In this document: piece after piece, positions 15,140 through 21,644 of the stretch
Numbering within the stretch: the first letter of the stretch is position 1
Layout of the letters: each line of letters begins with the position of its first letter
NCBI GenBank assembly: GCA_036260255.1
Contig: DATAAF010000076.1
Location: 1-21,644 of the forward strand
Direction: 5' to 3'
Length of the DNA: 21,644 nucleotides
Origin: DASZJY01 sp036260255
GTDB taxonomy: Bacteria > Actinomycetota > Acidimicrobiia > Acidimicrobiales > AC-14
Translations under genes and position numbers: made by a program
Notes under the pieces: generated by a model
The model's database searches: none
What the model saw: only the letters and a program-made list of their open reading frames with translations
Told to the model about the DNA's origin: nothing

Positions 15140-15349
15140 CTAGCCCTTGTCGGCGCGGCGGACGTTGGCCGCCTGCAGGCCCTTAGGGCCCTGCTGCACG
15201 TCGAACTCGACCTTCTCGCCCTCGTCGAGGGTGCGGTAGCCCGGCGACTGGATGGCGCTGAAGTGGACGAATACGTCGTCCCCGCCAGACTGCGAGATGA
15301 AGCCGAAACCCTTGTCGGCGTTGAACCACTTGACGATACCGGTTGCCAC
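15140..15349 (-). CDS. Cold-shock domain protein (CspA family)
   Basis: 69 residues, one cold-shock domain. RNP1 is KGFGFI and RNP2 is VFVHF, with the leading GIVKWFN strand. It binds single-stranded RNA and DNA and relieves RNA structure. The start is GTG at 15349-15347, preceded by GGGGAG at 9 nt. The long extension upstream of this GTG in the same frame is leader sequence, not protein. The gene lies 118 bp downstream of cysS with its own candidate promoter. Confidence 0.95.
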   Translation of the reverse strand: MATGIVKWFNADKGFGFISQSGGDDVFVHFSAIQSPGYRTLDEGEKVEFDVQQGPKGLQAANVRRADKG

Positions 15350-15440
15350 GGTTGGGTACTCCCCTTGCTCGGTTGCTGAAACGAGGGGACTGCTCAACCC
15401 GTCCGGTGTTGCCGTACAGACGCCCAATCCCTCGTCGCGG

Positions 15441-15471
15441 ACGGTATCACCCGCCAAGGGCGACCGGTCAA
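15441..15471 (-). promoter_or_regulatory. Candidate cspA promoter with extended -10
   Basis: On the minus strand TTGACC (15471-15466, overlapping the cysS stop) is followed after 19 nt by TACCGT (15446-15441), preceded by TG as in an extended -10. A start near 15434 would leave an ~85-nt 5' leader, in keeping with cold-shock genes. The 19-nt spacer is longer than ideal. Confidence 0.4.
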
Positions 15472-16817
15472 CGGTGGAGCCGCGTGCCCCCCGGGGTGTC
15501 CTCGACGACCCACCCCCGGGCCTCGAGCTGCGTCCTGATGGCGTCGGCCCGAGCCCAGTCCTTCGCCGCCCGCGCCTCGTCCCGCTCCTTCACCAGGGCG
15601 GCGCTGACGCCGTCCAGCCGGTCCTCCCCGGCGGTGAGCTCCAGTCCCAGGGCGGAGGCGATCTCCCGGACCGCCGCGGCCAGCGGCGCGGCCCCGGCGG
15701 CGTCGCCGGCGTCGAGGCGGGCATTGGCCCGGCGGCGGAGCTCGGCCAGGTCGGCGACCACTCCGGGCGTGTCGAGGTCGTCGTCCATGCGGGCCCTGAA
15801 CCGGCTGATGGCCTCCTGGTCGGGGGCCGCCGGCGGCACGTCGGCGGTGCGGCGGACGAAGTCGTCGAGGGTGCCCAGGGCCCGTCCGGCGTCTTCCAGG
15901 CTGGCCCCCGTCACCTCCAACGGCTTGCGGTACTGCGACTGCAGCACGAGGAGGCGGTAGGCCCGGGGGTCGGTGTTGGCCAGGAGGTCGGTGAGCGTCG
16001 TGAAGTTGCCCAGCGACTTGGACATCTTCTCGCCCGCCACCTCGACGAAGGCGTGGTGCATCCAGCGCCGGGCGAAGGGGCGGCCGAGGGCGACGGCCTG
16101 GGCCCGCTCGTTCTCGTGGTGGGGGAACACCAGGTCCAGCCCGCCCGTGTGCAGGTCGAAGTCCTCGCCCAGGAGGTCGAGCGACATCACCACGCACTCG
16201 GTGTGCCACCCCGGGCGACCGTCGCCCCACGGTGACGGCCACGACGGCTCGCCCGGCTTGGCCAGCTTCCACAGGGCGAAGTCCTGTGGCGAGCGCTTGC
16301 CCTCGACCGCCTCGACCCGCTCCCCGGGGCGCAGGCTCTCGAGCGACTGCCCGCCGAGCAGGCCGTAGCCCTCGACGGTGTCGGTCGCCAGGTAGACGCC
16401 GTCGCCGGCGCTGTAGGCGTGGTCGGTCTCGACCAGGCGGGCGACCAGCGCCACCATCTCGTCCACGTAGTCGGTGGCGTGGGGATCGTGGTGGGGGCGA
16501 AGTGCCCCCAACCCGTCGACCGCCTCGTACCAGGCCTCCTCGTACTGGGCGGCCACGTCGCCCGCCGACCGCCCGTCGCGCCACGCCCGCTCGATGATCT
16601 TGTCGTCGATGTCGGTGACGTTCGACACGTGCTGCACCTCGACGCCCGACCACTCCAGGTACCGGCGGAGGACGTCGTAGACGAGCACCGACCGGCCGTG
16701 GCCGACGTGAGGCAGGTCGTAGACCGTAGGCCCGCAGACGTACATCGCCAGCCGCCCCGGGTCCCGCGGCTCGACCTCGACCTGGCGCCGTAATGCCGTG
16801 TCGTGCAGGCGGATCAC
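15468..16817 (-). CDS. cysS: Cysteinyl-tRNA synthetase
   Basis: 449 residues, class I synthetase. Zinc and substrate site Cys28 (YVCGPTVYD), HVGH at 37-40, WHTEC with Cys208, FPHHENE at 231-237 (zinc His) and KMSKS at 264-268. A helical anticodon-binding C-terminus follows. MshC, the mycothiol ligase paralogue, was considered, but the full-length C-terminal domain and CGPTVYD favour CysRS. The start is GTG at 16817-16815, only 6 nt after a TACGGT box, so the mRNA is probably leaderless. Divergent from valS. Confidence 0.95.
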   Translation of the reverse strand: MIRLHDTALRRQVEVEPRDPGRLAMYVCGPTVYDLPHVGHGRSVLVYDVLRRYLEWSGVEVQHVSNVTDIDDKIIERAWRDGRSAGDVAAQYEEAWYEAVDGLGALRPHHDPHATDYVDEMVALVARLVETDHAYSAGDGVYLATDTVEGYGLLGGQSLESLRPGERVEAVEGKRSPQDFALWKLAKPGEPSWPSPWGDGRPGWHTECVVMSLDLLGEDFDLHTGGLDLVFPHHENERAQAVALGRPFARRWMHHAFVEVAGEKMSKSLGNFTTLTDLLANTDPRAYRLLVLQSQYRKPLEVTGASLEDAGRALGTLDDFVRRTADVPPAAPDQEAISRFRARMDDDLDTPGVVADLAELRRRANARLDAGDAAGAAPLAAAVREIASALGLELTAGEDRLDGVSAALVKERDEARAAKDWARADAIRTQLEARGWVVEDTPGGTRLHR

Positions 16818-16818
16818 G

Positions 16819-16833
16819 CGGTTACCGTAACCG
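16819..16833. promoter_or_regulatory. Palindrome carrying back-to-back -10 boxes for cysS and valS
   Basis: CGGTTAC-C-GTAACCG fills most of the 20 bp between the two divergent start codons. It contains TACCGT on the plus strand (16823-16828, 9 nt before the valS ATG) and TACGGT on the minus strand (16829-16824, 6 nt before the cysS GTG). Both fit TANNNT, so both mRNAs could be leaderless or nearly so, and polymerase could not occupy both at once. A dimeric repressor site is the other reading. Confidence 0.5.
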
Positions 16834-16837
16834 TCGC

Positions 16838-19384
16838 ATGAGTCCGGCCGTGCCCGAGAAACCGACCCTCGAGGGCCTCGAGCGGCGGTGGATGGAGCGC
16901 TGGGAGGCCGACGGCACCTACCGGTTCGACCGCTCCGCGATCCGGGAGCAGGTGTACTCGATCGACACCCCGCCCCCGACGGTGTCGGGCTCGCTGCACG
17001 TCGGGCACGTGTTCTCCTACACGCACACCGACACCATCGCCCGGTTTCAGCGCATGCGCGGCCGCCAGGTCTTCTATCCCATGGGATGGGACGACAACGG
17101 CCTGCCCACCGAGCGGCGGGTGCAGAACTTCTTCGGGGTCCGGTGCGACCCCTCGCTCCCGTACGACCCGGAGTTCGCGCCGCCCGTGCGGGCGGACGGG
17201 CAGGCGGTGCCTGTCTCCCGCCCCAACTTCGTGGAGCTCTGCCACCGCCTCACCGCCGAGGACGAAAAGACGTTCGAGGAGCTCTGGCGGTTCCTCGGCC
17301 TGTCGGTCGACTGGACGATGACCTACGCCACTATCGACGAGCGGGCCCAGCGGGCGTCGCAGCGGTCGTTCCTCCGCCTGCTCGGCTCCGGGCTGGCGTA
17401 CCAGTCCGAGGCCCCGACCCTGTGGGACGTCGACTTCCAGACGGCGGTAGCCCAGGCCGAGCTGGAGGACCGGGAGGAGACCGGCGCCTACCACCGCGTC
17501 CGGTTCACCGGACCGGACGGCTCGCCGATCGAGATCGACACCACCCGGCCCGAGCTGCTCCCCGCCTGCGTCGCCCTGGTCGCCCACCCCGACGACGCCC
17601 GGTACCGGCCGCTGTTCGGCGCCACCGCGACCACGCCGCTGTTCGGCGCCCGCGTCCCCATCACCGCCCACCACCTGGCCGAGCCCGAGAAGGGGACGGG
17701 CATCGCCATGATCTGCACCTTCGGGGACACCTCCGACGTGGCATGGTGGCGGGAGCTGGGGCTTCCCGTGCGGGCGGTCGTCCAGCGGGACGGCCGTCTG
17801 CAGGACGCGCCTCCGCCCGGCCTCGAGTCTCCGGACGCCGAGAGGTACTGGGACGAGTTGCGGGGCAAGACGATCAAGCAGGCCCGGCGGCGGGTCGCCG
17901 AGCTGCTGGCCGACTCGGGGGACCTGGTCGGCGAGCCCCGGCCGGTCACCCACGCGGTGAAGTTCTACGAGAAGGGGTCCCGGCCGCTCGAGATCGTCAC
18001 CAGCCGGCAGTGGTTCATCCGCACCCTCGAGCACACCGACGCCTTCCTCGCCCGGGGCGCCGAGCTGCGGTGGCGCCCGCCCCACATGCAGAGCCGCTAC
18101 GAGTCGTGGGTGCGGGGGCTCAACAGCGACTGGCTCATCAGCCGCCAGCGCTTCTTCGGCGTGCCGTTCCCGCTGTGGTACCCGCTCGGGGACGACGGGA
18201 CCGTCGACTACGAGCACCCGCTCGTCCCCGACGAGGACGACCTCCCCGTCGACCCTTCGACCGACGTCCCCGCCGGCTACACCGCCGAGGAGCGGGACCA
18301 ACCCGGGGGCTTCACCGGCGACGGCGACGTCATGGACACCTGGGCGACGTCGTCCCTCACGCCCCAGATCGCCGGCGGGTGGGAGGACGACGCCGACCTG
18401 TTCCTACGGGTCTTCCCCATGGACCTGCGGCCCCAGGCCCACGAGATCATCCGGACCTGGCTCTTCTCCACCGTCGTGCGGTCCCATTTCGAGCACAACT
18501 GCCTCCCGTGGACCGACGCCGCCATCTCCGGATGGGTCCTCGACCCCGAACGCAAGAAGATGTCGAAGTCCAAGGGCAACGTGATCACGCCCCTCGGCCT
18601 GCTCGAGCAGTACGGCGCCGACGCCGTGCGCTACTGGGCGGCCAGCGCCCGCCCGGGCGTCGACACCGCCTTCGACGAGGCGCAGATGCGGGTGGGCCGC
18701 CGGCTGGCCATCAAGCTGCTCAACGCCTCCCGCTTCGTGCTGACGTTGGCGGGCGACCGGGCGGAGGCGGGCGCGGCCACGCCGCAGCTGATGCCGCTCG
18801 ACCGGGCGATGCTCGGGCGGCTGGCCGACCTGGTCGAGGAGGCCACCGCCGCCTTCTCGGGCTACGACTACGCCCGGGCCCTCGAGCGGACGGAGGGCCG
18901 GTTCTGGGAGTTCTGCGACGACTACCTGGAGCTGGTCAAGAGCCGGGCCTACGGCAGCCAGGGCGAGGAGGCGGCCGCATCGGCCCACCACGCCCTGACC
19001 GTCGCCCTCTCCACCCTCCTGCGGCTGTTCGCGCCGTTCCTTCCCTTCGTCACCGAGGAAGTGTGGTCGTGGTGGCAGGAGGGGTCGGTGCACCGGGCGC
19101 CTTGGCCGCGGGCGGACGAGGTCCGAGCGGCCGCCGGCGACGCCGACCCTCTGGTCCTCGAGGCGGCGGCCGCCGCCCTCGCCGAGGTCCGCAAGGCCAA
19201 GACCGAGGCTCGGGCGTCGATGCGGGCGGAGGTCGCCCGGGCGGCGGTGTCCGACACCGCCCCCCGCCTGGCCGCCCTCGCCCTGGCCGCCGACGACGTC
19301 CGGGAGGCCGGGCGGATCGCCCGCTTCGAGGTGGAGCCGGCCGACACCTTCGCCGTCCGGGTGGAGCTCGCCGCCCAGCCCTGA
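16838..19384 (+). CDS. valS: Valyl-tRNA synthetase
   Basis: 848 residues, class I synthetase. HVGH at 54-57 in SGSLHVGHVFSYTHTD, GWDDNGLPTER, the editing domain with TTRPE near 235-239, and KMSKS at 574-578. The anticodon domain follows, and a short C-terminal helical segment (AEVRKAKTEARASM). It resembles the shorter valyl enzymes rather than the ~950-residue E. coli type. IleRS was excluded by the overall pattern (GWDDNGLPTE and no C-terminal zinc cysteines). ATG 16838 is chosen because upstream sequence is the cysS/valS promoter. A strong terminator lies ~100 nt downstream. Confidence 0.95.
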   Translation: MSPAVPEKPTLEGLERRWMERWEADGTYRFDRSAIREQVYSIDTPPPTVSGSLHVGHVFSYTHTDTIARFQRMRGRQVFYPMGWDDNGLPTERRVQNFFGVRCDPSLPYDPEFAPPVRADGQAVPVSRPNFVELCHRLTAEDEKTFEELWRFLGLSVDWTMTYATIDERAQRASQRSFLRLLGSGLAYQSEAPTLWDVDFQTAVAQAELEDREETGAYHRVRFTGPDGSPIEIDTTRPELLPACVALVAHPDDARYRPLFGATATTPLFGARVPITAHHLAEPEKGTGIAMICTFGDTSDVAWWRELGLPVRAVVQRDGRLQDAPPPGLESPDAERYWDELRGKTIKQARRRVAELLADSGDLVGEPRPVTHAVKFYEKGSRPLEIVTSRQWFIRTLEHTDAFLARGAELRWRPPHMQSRYESWVRGLNSDWLISRQRFFGVPFPLWYPLGDDGTVDYEHPLVPDEDDLPVDPSTDVPAGYTAEERDQPGGFTGDGDVMDTWATSSLTPQIAGGWEDDADLFLRVFPMDLRPQAHEIIRTWLFSTVVRSHFEHNCLPWTDAAISGWVLDPERKKMSKSKGNVITPLGLLEQYGADAVRYWAASARPGVDTAFDEAQMRVGRRLAIKLLNASRFVLTLAGDRAEAGAATPQLMPLDRAMLGRLADLVEEATAAFSGYDYARALERTEGRFWEFCDDYLELVKSRAYGSQGEEAAASAHHALTVALSTLLRLFAPFLPFVTEEVWSWWQEGSVHRAPWPRADEVRAAAGDADPLVLEAAAAALAEVRKAKTEARASMRAEVARAAVSDTAPRLAALALAADDVREAGRIARFEVEPADTFAVRVELAAQP

Positions 19385-19482
19385 GCGCGGCGTCGGCCAG
19401 GAACTTTTTTTCGGCGGACCTGTTTCGGGGGCGCGGGGGCCGGGTAGGACCGACCCGCACCGTTCACGGTGCAACCCCCTCC

Positions 19483-19527
19483 CGAGAAGGGGCCTCTTGC
19501 CAGTCGAGGCCCCTTCTCGCCCCTTTT
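19483..19527 (+). terminator. Intrinsic terminator downstream of valS
   Basis: CGAGAAGGGGCCTC (19483-19496), a 9-nt loop, and GAGGCCCCTTCTCG (19506-19519) form a perfect 14-bp stem followed by CCCCTTTTC. It is the best rho-independent terminator in the window. On the other strand the stem has an A-rich start but no U-run downstream. Confidence 0.85.
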
Positions 19528-19668
19528 CTGAGCCGGAACCGCCGCGCGCCTCGCGCGCCGGCGGGAACCGTTCGACGAAATGTCTCCCGGCGGACCATCT
19601 TCCGGAACAGTTCCCCCCAGGTGGCTCTCGGCGCCGGCTGCGGCCGACCGGTGACGCCCGGTCCCGGC

Positions 19669-19674
19669 GGTAGA
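19669..19674 (+). promoter_or_regulatory. -10 box for the ATPase operon
   Basis: TAGAGT fits TANNNT and lies about 32 nt before the GTG at 19707, so a short leader of roughly 25 nt would include the Shine-Dalgarno AAGGAG, 7 nt before the GTG. No clear -35 is seen. Position is accurate to a base or two. Confidence 0.45.
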
Positions 19675-19706
19675 GTCCCTCGCCGGCAGCTTTCGAAGGA
19701 GCAGGC

Positions 19707-20468
19707 GTGAAAGTCGCGTTCGTGGGCAAGGGGGGTGCCGGCAAGTCGGCCATCGCCGGCACCTTCGCCCGGGTGCTGGCCAGGGGTGGCACGCCGGTGC
19801 TGGCGGTGGACTCCGATCCTCTGCCCGGGCTGGCCCTCTCCCTCGGCCTGAAGTCCGACGAGGCCCCGATCCCCGACGACGCGGTGGTCGAGCGCCAGGA
19901 GGGCGAGACCGGCCCTCGTTTCCGCCTCCGGCCCGGGCTGAGCGCCGAGGAGGCGGTCGAGCGCTACGCCGTCACCGGACCGGACGGGGTCCGGTTCCTG
20001 CAGTTCGGCAAGATCCGGGGGCCGAACCCCAACCTCTTCCGGTCGCAGCTCGCCTTCCTCCAGATCGTCCGGGAGCTGCCCGCCGACGAATGGAACGTGG
20101 TCGGCGACCTTCCCGGGGGCACCCGCCAGGCGTTCACGGGCTGGGGCAACTTCGCCCAGACCGTGCTCATCGTGGTCGAGCCCACCGCCCACTCGCTGCT
20201 CTCCGGGCGGCGGCTCGCCCGCATGGCCCAGCTCGAGAGCGGCCCCCAGCGGGTCGTCGCCGTGGTCAGCAAGGCCCGGGAGCCGGGTGACGCCGAGCTC
20301 GTCACCCGCCGCACGGGCCTCGAGGTGGTGTCCACCGTCCCGTGGGACGAGGCGCTGGCCGAAGCCGAGCGCCAGGGACAGGCGCCGATCGACGCCGCCC
20401 CCGGATGTCCGGCGGTCAAGGCGGTAGAGTCGTTGGCGGAGCTGTTGAGCGAGGAGATGGTGCGTTGA
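19707..20468 (+). CDS. CooC/NifH-like P-loop ATPase lacking the Cys-x-Cys motif
   Basis: 253 residues. Deviant Walker A VGKGGAGKS (about 6-14), with the family's AVDSDPLPGLALSLG after strand 2 and a switch II region VVGDLPGGTRQAF near 131-143. VLIVVEPTAHSLLSGRRL and a nucleotide-contact loop (VVSKAREPGD) follow. This is the SIMIBI class of CooC, NifH and MinD, which bind nucleotide at a dimer interface and drive metal-centre maturation or protein targeting. At the position where CooC and the next gene have Cys-x-Cys, this protein has RGPNPNLFRSQ and no cysteine. GTG start with AAGGAG. The stop overlaps the next gene's TTG. Confidence 0.88.
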   Translation: MKVAFVGKGGAGKSAIAGTFARVLARGGTPVLAVDSDPLPGLALSLGLKSDEAPIPDDAVVERQEGETGPRFRLRPGLSAEEAVERYAVTGPDGVRFLQFGKIRGPNPNLFRSQLAFLQIVRELPADEWNVVGDLPGGTRQAFTGWGNFAQTVLIVVEPTAHSLLSGRRLARMAQLESGPQRVVAVVSKAREPGDAELVTRRTGLEVVSTVPWDEALAEAERQGQAPIDAAPGCPAVKAVESLAELLSEEMVR

Positions 20469-21199
20469 AGCTGGCGGTGGTGGGCAAAGGGGGCTCGGGG
20501 AAGACGACGACGTCGTCCGTCGTCGCCCGCACCCTCGCGCGCGGCGGCAACTCCGTCGTCGCCCTCGACTGCGACTCGAACCCCAATCTGGGCATCTCGC
20601 TCGGCGTCGGCGACGAGGAGACAGAACGGCTGGTGTCGATGCGCCAGGCCCTCGACGAGGGCCAGGAGCGGCACGCCGGCGACTGGGACACGCTTATCGA
20701 CCGCTACGGGTCCGACGGTCCCGACGGCGTGCGCCTGGCGGTGGTGAGCCGCATCGACAACCCCGAGCCCGGCTGACTCTGATGTGGGCTTTCCCCCGAG
20801 CAGTTGCTCGGGTCCGCCAAGTTCGAGGATGACGTGGTCGTCGCCGACTTCGAGGCCGGCGTCGGGACCCTCACCCGCCTGTCCGACCAGCGGGTCGACA
20901 CCGTGCTGGTCGTCGTCGAGCCCACCCCCAAGTCGGTCGAGGTCGGCATGCGGGCCGTCGAGCTGGCCCGCGAGCGGGGGGTCACCCGGGTGATCGTGGT
21001 CGCCAACCGCCTGCGCGACGACGCCGACCTCGAGATCGTGCGCTCCGCCTTCCCCGGCTGCGAGGTGGTGGCGGTGCCGGACGACCCCAAGATCGTGGAG
21101 GCGGACCGCAAGGGCGTCGCCCCCATCGACCTGGCGCCCGACGCCCCCGCCGTCCGGGCCCTGGTGGGCCTGGCCGAGAGCCTGCAAGCGGCCCGCTAG
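20465..21199 (+). CDS. CooC-like ATPase, putative selenoprotein with Sec-x-Sec-Cys
   Basis: 244 residues if TGA at 20774 and 20780 are read as selenocysteine (residues 104 and 106, with Cys107). Walker A is VGKGGSGKTT at 6-15; LDCDSNPNLGISLG follows. After the U-L-U-C motif come GLSPEQLLG, the switch II region ADFEAGVGTL, VVVEPTPKSVEVG and VVANRLRDDAD. Everything is in one frame, so no frameshift is needed. Ignoring the TGAs, each half lacks essential parts: the first has no switch II, the second no P-loop. CooC has a metal-binding Cys-x-Cys near residue 112, which matches. The start is TTG 20465, overlapping the previous TGA, with GAGGAG 8 nt upstream. The alternative is a pseudogene with two Cys-to-stop changes, which I think unlikely given intact codon bias on both sides. 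Confidence 0.8.
20780..20817 (+). promoter_or_regulatory. Candidate bacterial SECIS hairpin
   Basis: Immediately after the second TGA, CCCGAGC (20795-20801) pairs with GCTCGGG (20806-20812) in a perfect 7-bp stem with loop AGTT. A lower helix pairs 20784-20788 with 20813-20817 (two wobbles), leaving a 5' bulge of CTTTCC. The loop begins 20 nt after the second TGA and 26 nt after the first, and has G then U in it. These fit known limits for bacterial SECIS elements: loop roughly 16-37 nt from the UGA, with a G among its first two bases. Confidence 0.6.
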
Positions 21200-21207
21200 G
21201 CGGGCCG

Positions 21208-21644
21208 GTGACCGAGCCCCCGGAGGCGGGACCCACGCCGGGCGAGGAAGCGCTCACCCCCGACGGGGCCAGCCTCCAGGAAGGAGGCGGGGCGGAACCG
21301 CCGGAGGCGGGGGTGGGCGAGTCGCCGGCCGACGCCCGCCTCGCCGCCGCCCGAGCCGCCGCCCACGCGGCCGCCGCTCAGGCCGCCTCCGCCCGGGCTG
21401 CGGCTGCCCAGGCGGCCGCAGGACAGGTCGCCGCCGCCCAGGCCGCCGCCCAGGCCGCGGCCAAGGCGGCCGCCCAGGCGGCCGCCGAGGCGGCCGCCCG
21501 CGCCGTCGCTCAGGCCACCGCCGGGCTGCTGGCCAAGGCGGGATCTCCGCCGGCGGGGAGCACCGCTCCGCCGGCCGCGGGCACCCCTCCGGCGCCCGAC
21601 GCCCCGTCGGCCGTCACCTCTCCCCCGGCGGTCACCGCCCCACC
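21208..21644 (+). CDS. Ala-rich protein with acidic N-terminus (partial)
   Basis: GTG 21208 starts 8 nt after the selenoprotein-like ATPase stop and the frame is open to the right edge (145 codons). Residues 1-40 are acidic and Pro/Gly/Glu-rich. About residues 42-108 are a nearly pure Ala stretch broken by Gln, Arg, Lys and Glu every three to four positions (AAAQAAAQAAAKAAAQ), which should form a long helix or coiled coil. A Pro/Ala/Ser/Thr linker follows. Such a layout suits a spacer or scaffold feeding a domain beyond the edge. The family is unknown. Low-complexity GC-rich DNA can mimic coding sequence, but the codon pattern and position support a gene. Confidence 0.6.
   Translation, partial: MTEPPEAGPTPGEEALTPDGASLQEGGGAEPPEAGVGESPADARLAAARAAAHAAAAQAASARAAAAQAAAGQVAAAQAAAQAAAKAAAQAAAEAAARAVAQATAGLLAKAGSPPAGSTAPPAAGTPPAPDAPSAVTSPPAVTAP

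Larger units (their letters stand above)
19385..19706. other. Non-coding gap between valS and the ATPase genes
   Basis: 322 bp without a credible gene. It holds a T7 run (19405-19411), a small inverted repeat GCACCGT-TC-ACGGTGC (19457-19472), the strong terminator at 19483, and the promoter and Shine-Dalgarno region of the next gene. The 9-mer CGGCGGACC occurs twice (near 19412 and 19587), each time followed by a TTTCGG/TTCCGG-like hexamer. GC content is visibly lower in patches than in flanking genes. Confidence 0.6.

Noticed and set aside
15350..15457. N-terminal extension of the cold-shock protein
   Set aside because: The added residues have no homology logic, and a Shine-Dalgarno sequence precedes the internal GTG at 15349.
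15468..16817. MshC (mycothiol ligase) instead of CysRS
   Set aside because: The full length, CGPTVYD and a complete C-terminal anticodon-binding part fit CysRS better.
16888..19710. A 940-codon frame overlapping valS on the plus strand
   Set aside because: It is the shifted frame of valS. HVGH, TTRPE and KMSKS lie in the other frame.
20774..20803. Split of the second ATPase into two genes or a pseudogene
   Set aside because: Both parts share one frame, both stops are TGA at expected Cys positions, and the proposed second start (TTG 20804) would leave a protein without a P-loop.

Overview
The window is very GC-rich DNA with strong G/C preference at third codon positions. It has many GTG and TTG starts, GTGA-type stop/start overlaps, and several genes that look leaderless (a TANNNT box 6-9 nt before the start codon). 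This fits a high-GC actinobacterium. A deep-branching class such as Acidimicrobiia is my inference, because a complete System I (Ccm) cytochrome c operon is unusual in the phylum. No rRNA, tRNA, CRISPR array, transposase or phage gene was recognised.

Layout. (1) 1-5408, minus strand: a tightly coupled ccmA-ccmB-ccmC-ccmD-ccmE-ccmF-ccmH operon for cytochrome c maturation, with the first codons of one more gene running off the left edge. (2) 5407-6459, plus: a class E sortase whose ATG overlaps the ccmA ATG head to head within CCATGG. (3) 6535-~9509, plus: a ~990-residue protein with a PcfJ-like core and otherwise unrecognised flanks; its reading frame has no clean stop. (4) 9666-12082: a response regulator, a sensor kinase and a secreted PepSY protein, with three 11-bp-spaced GTTCAG-type repeats just before the regulator. 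(5) 12112-12399: a GlsB/YeaQ-type membrane protein, followed by a block of hairpin-forming direct repeats (12407-12660). (6) 12684-15104: a glycosyltransferase, a small membrane protein and a zinc alcohol dehydrogenase. (7) 15140-16817, minus: a cold-shock protein and cysteinyl-tRNA synthetase. (8) 16838-19384, plus: valyl-tRNA synthetase, divergent from cysS across only 20 bp that form a palindrome. (9) 19385-19706: a non-coding stretch with a strong intrinsic terminator. (10) 19707 to the right edge: two tandem CooC/NifH-like P-loop ATPases and the start of an Ala-rich protein.

The most striking item is the second CooC-like ATPase (20465-21199). It is interrupted by two in-frame TGA codons spaced as TGA-CTC-TGA-TGT, exactly where this family carries its metal-binding Cys-x-Cys motif. 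The frame continues unbroken into the switch II region. A 7-bp hairpin with an AGUU loop begins 12 nt after the second TGA, as expected of a bacterial SECIS element. I interpret the gene as one intact selenoprotein with a Sec-x-Sec-Cys motif rather than two fragments or a pseudogene. It is preceded by a paralogue lacking these cysteines and followed by an Ala-rich protein, so the three may form an undescribed module.
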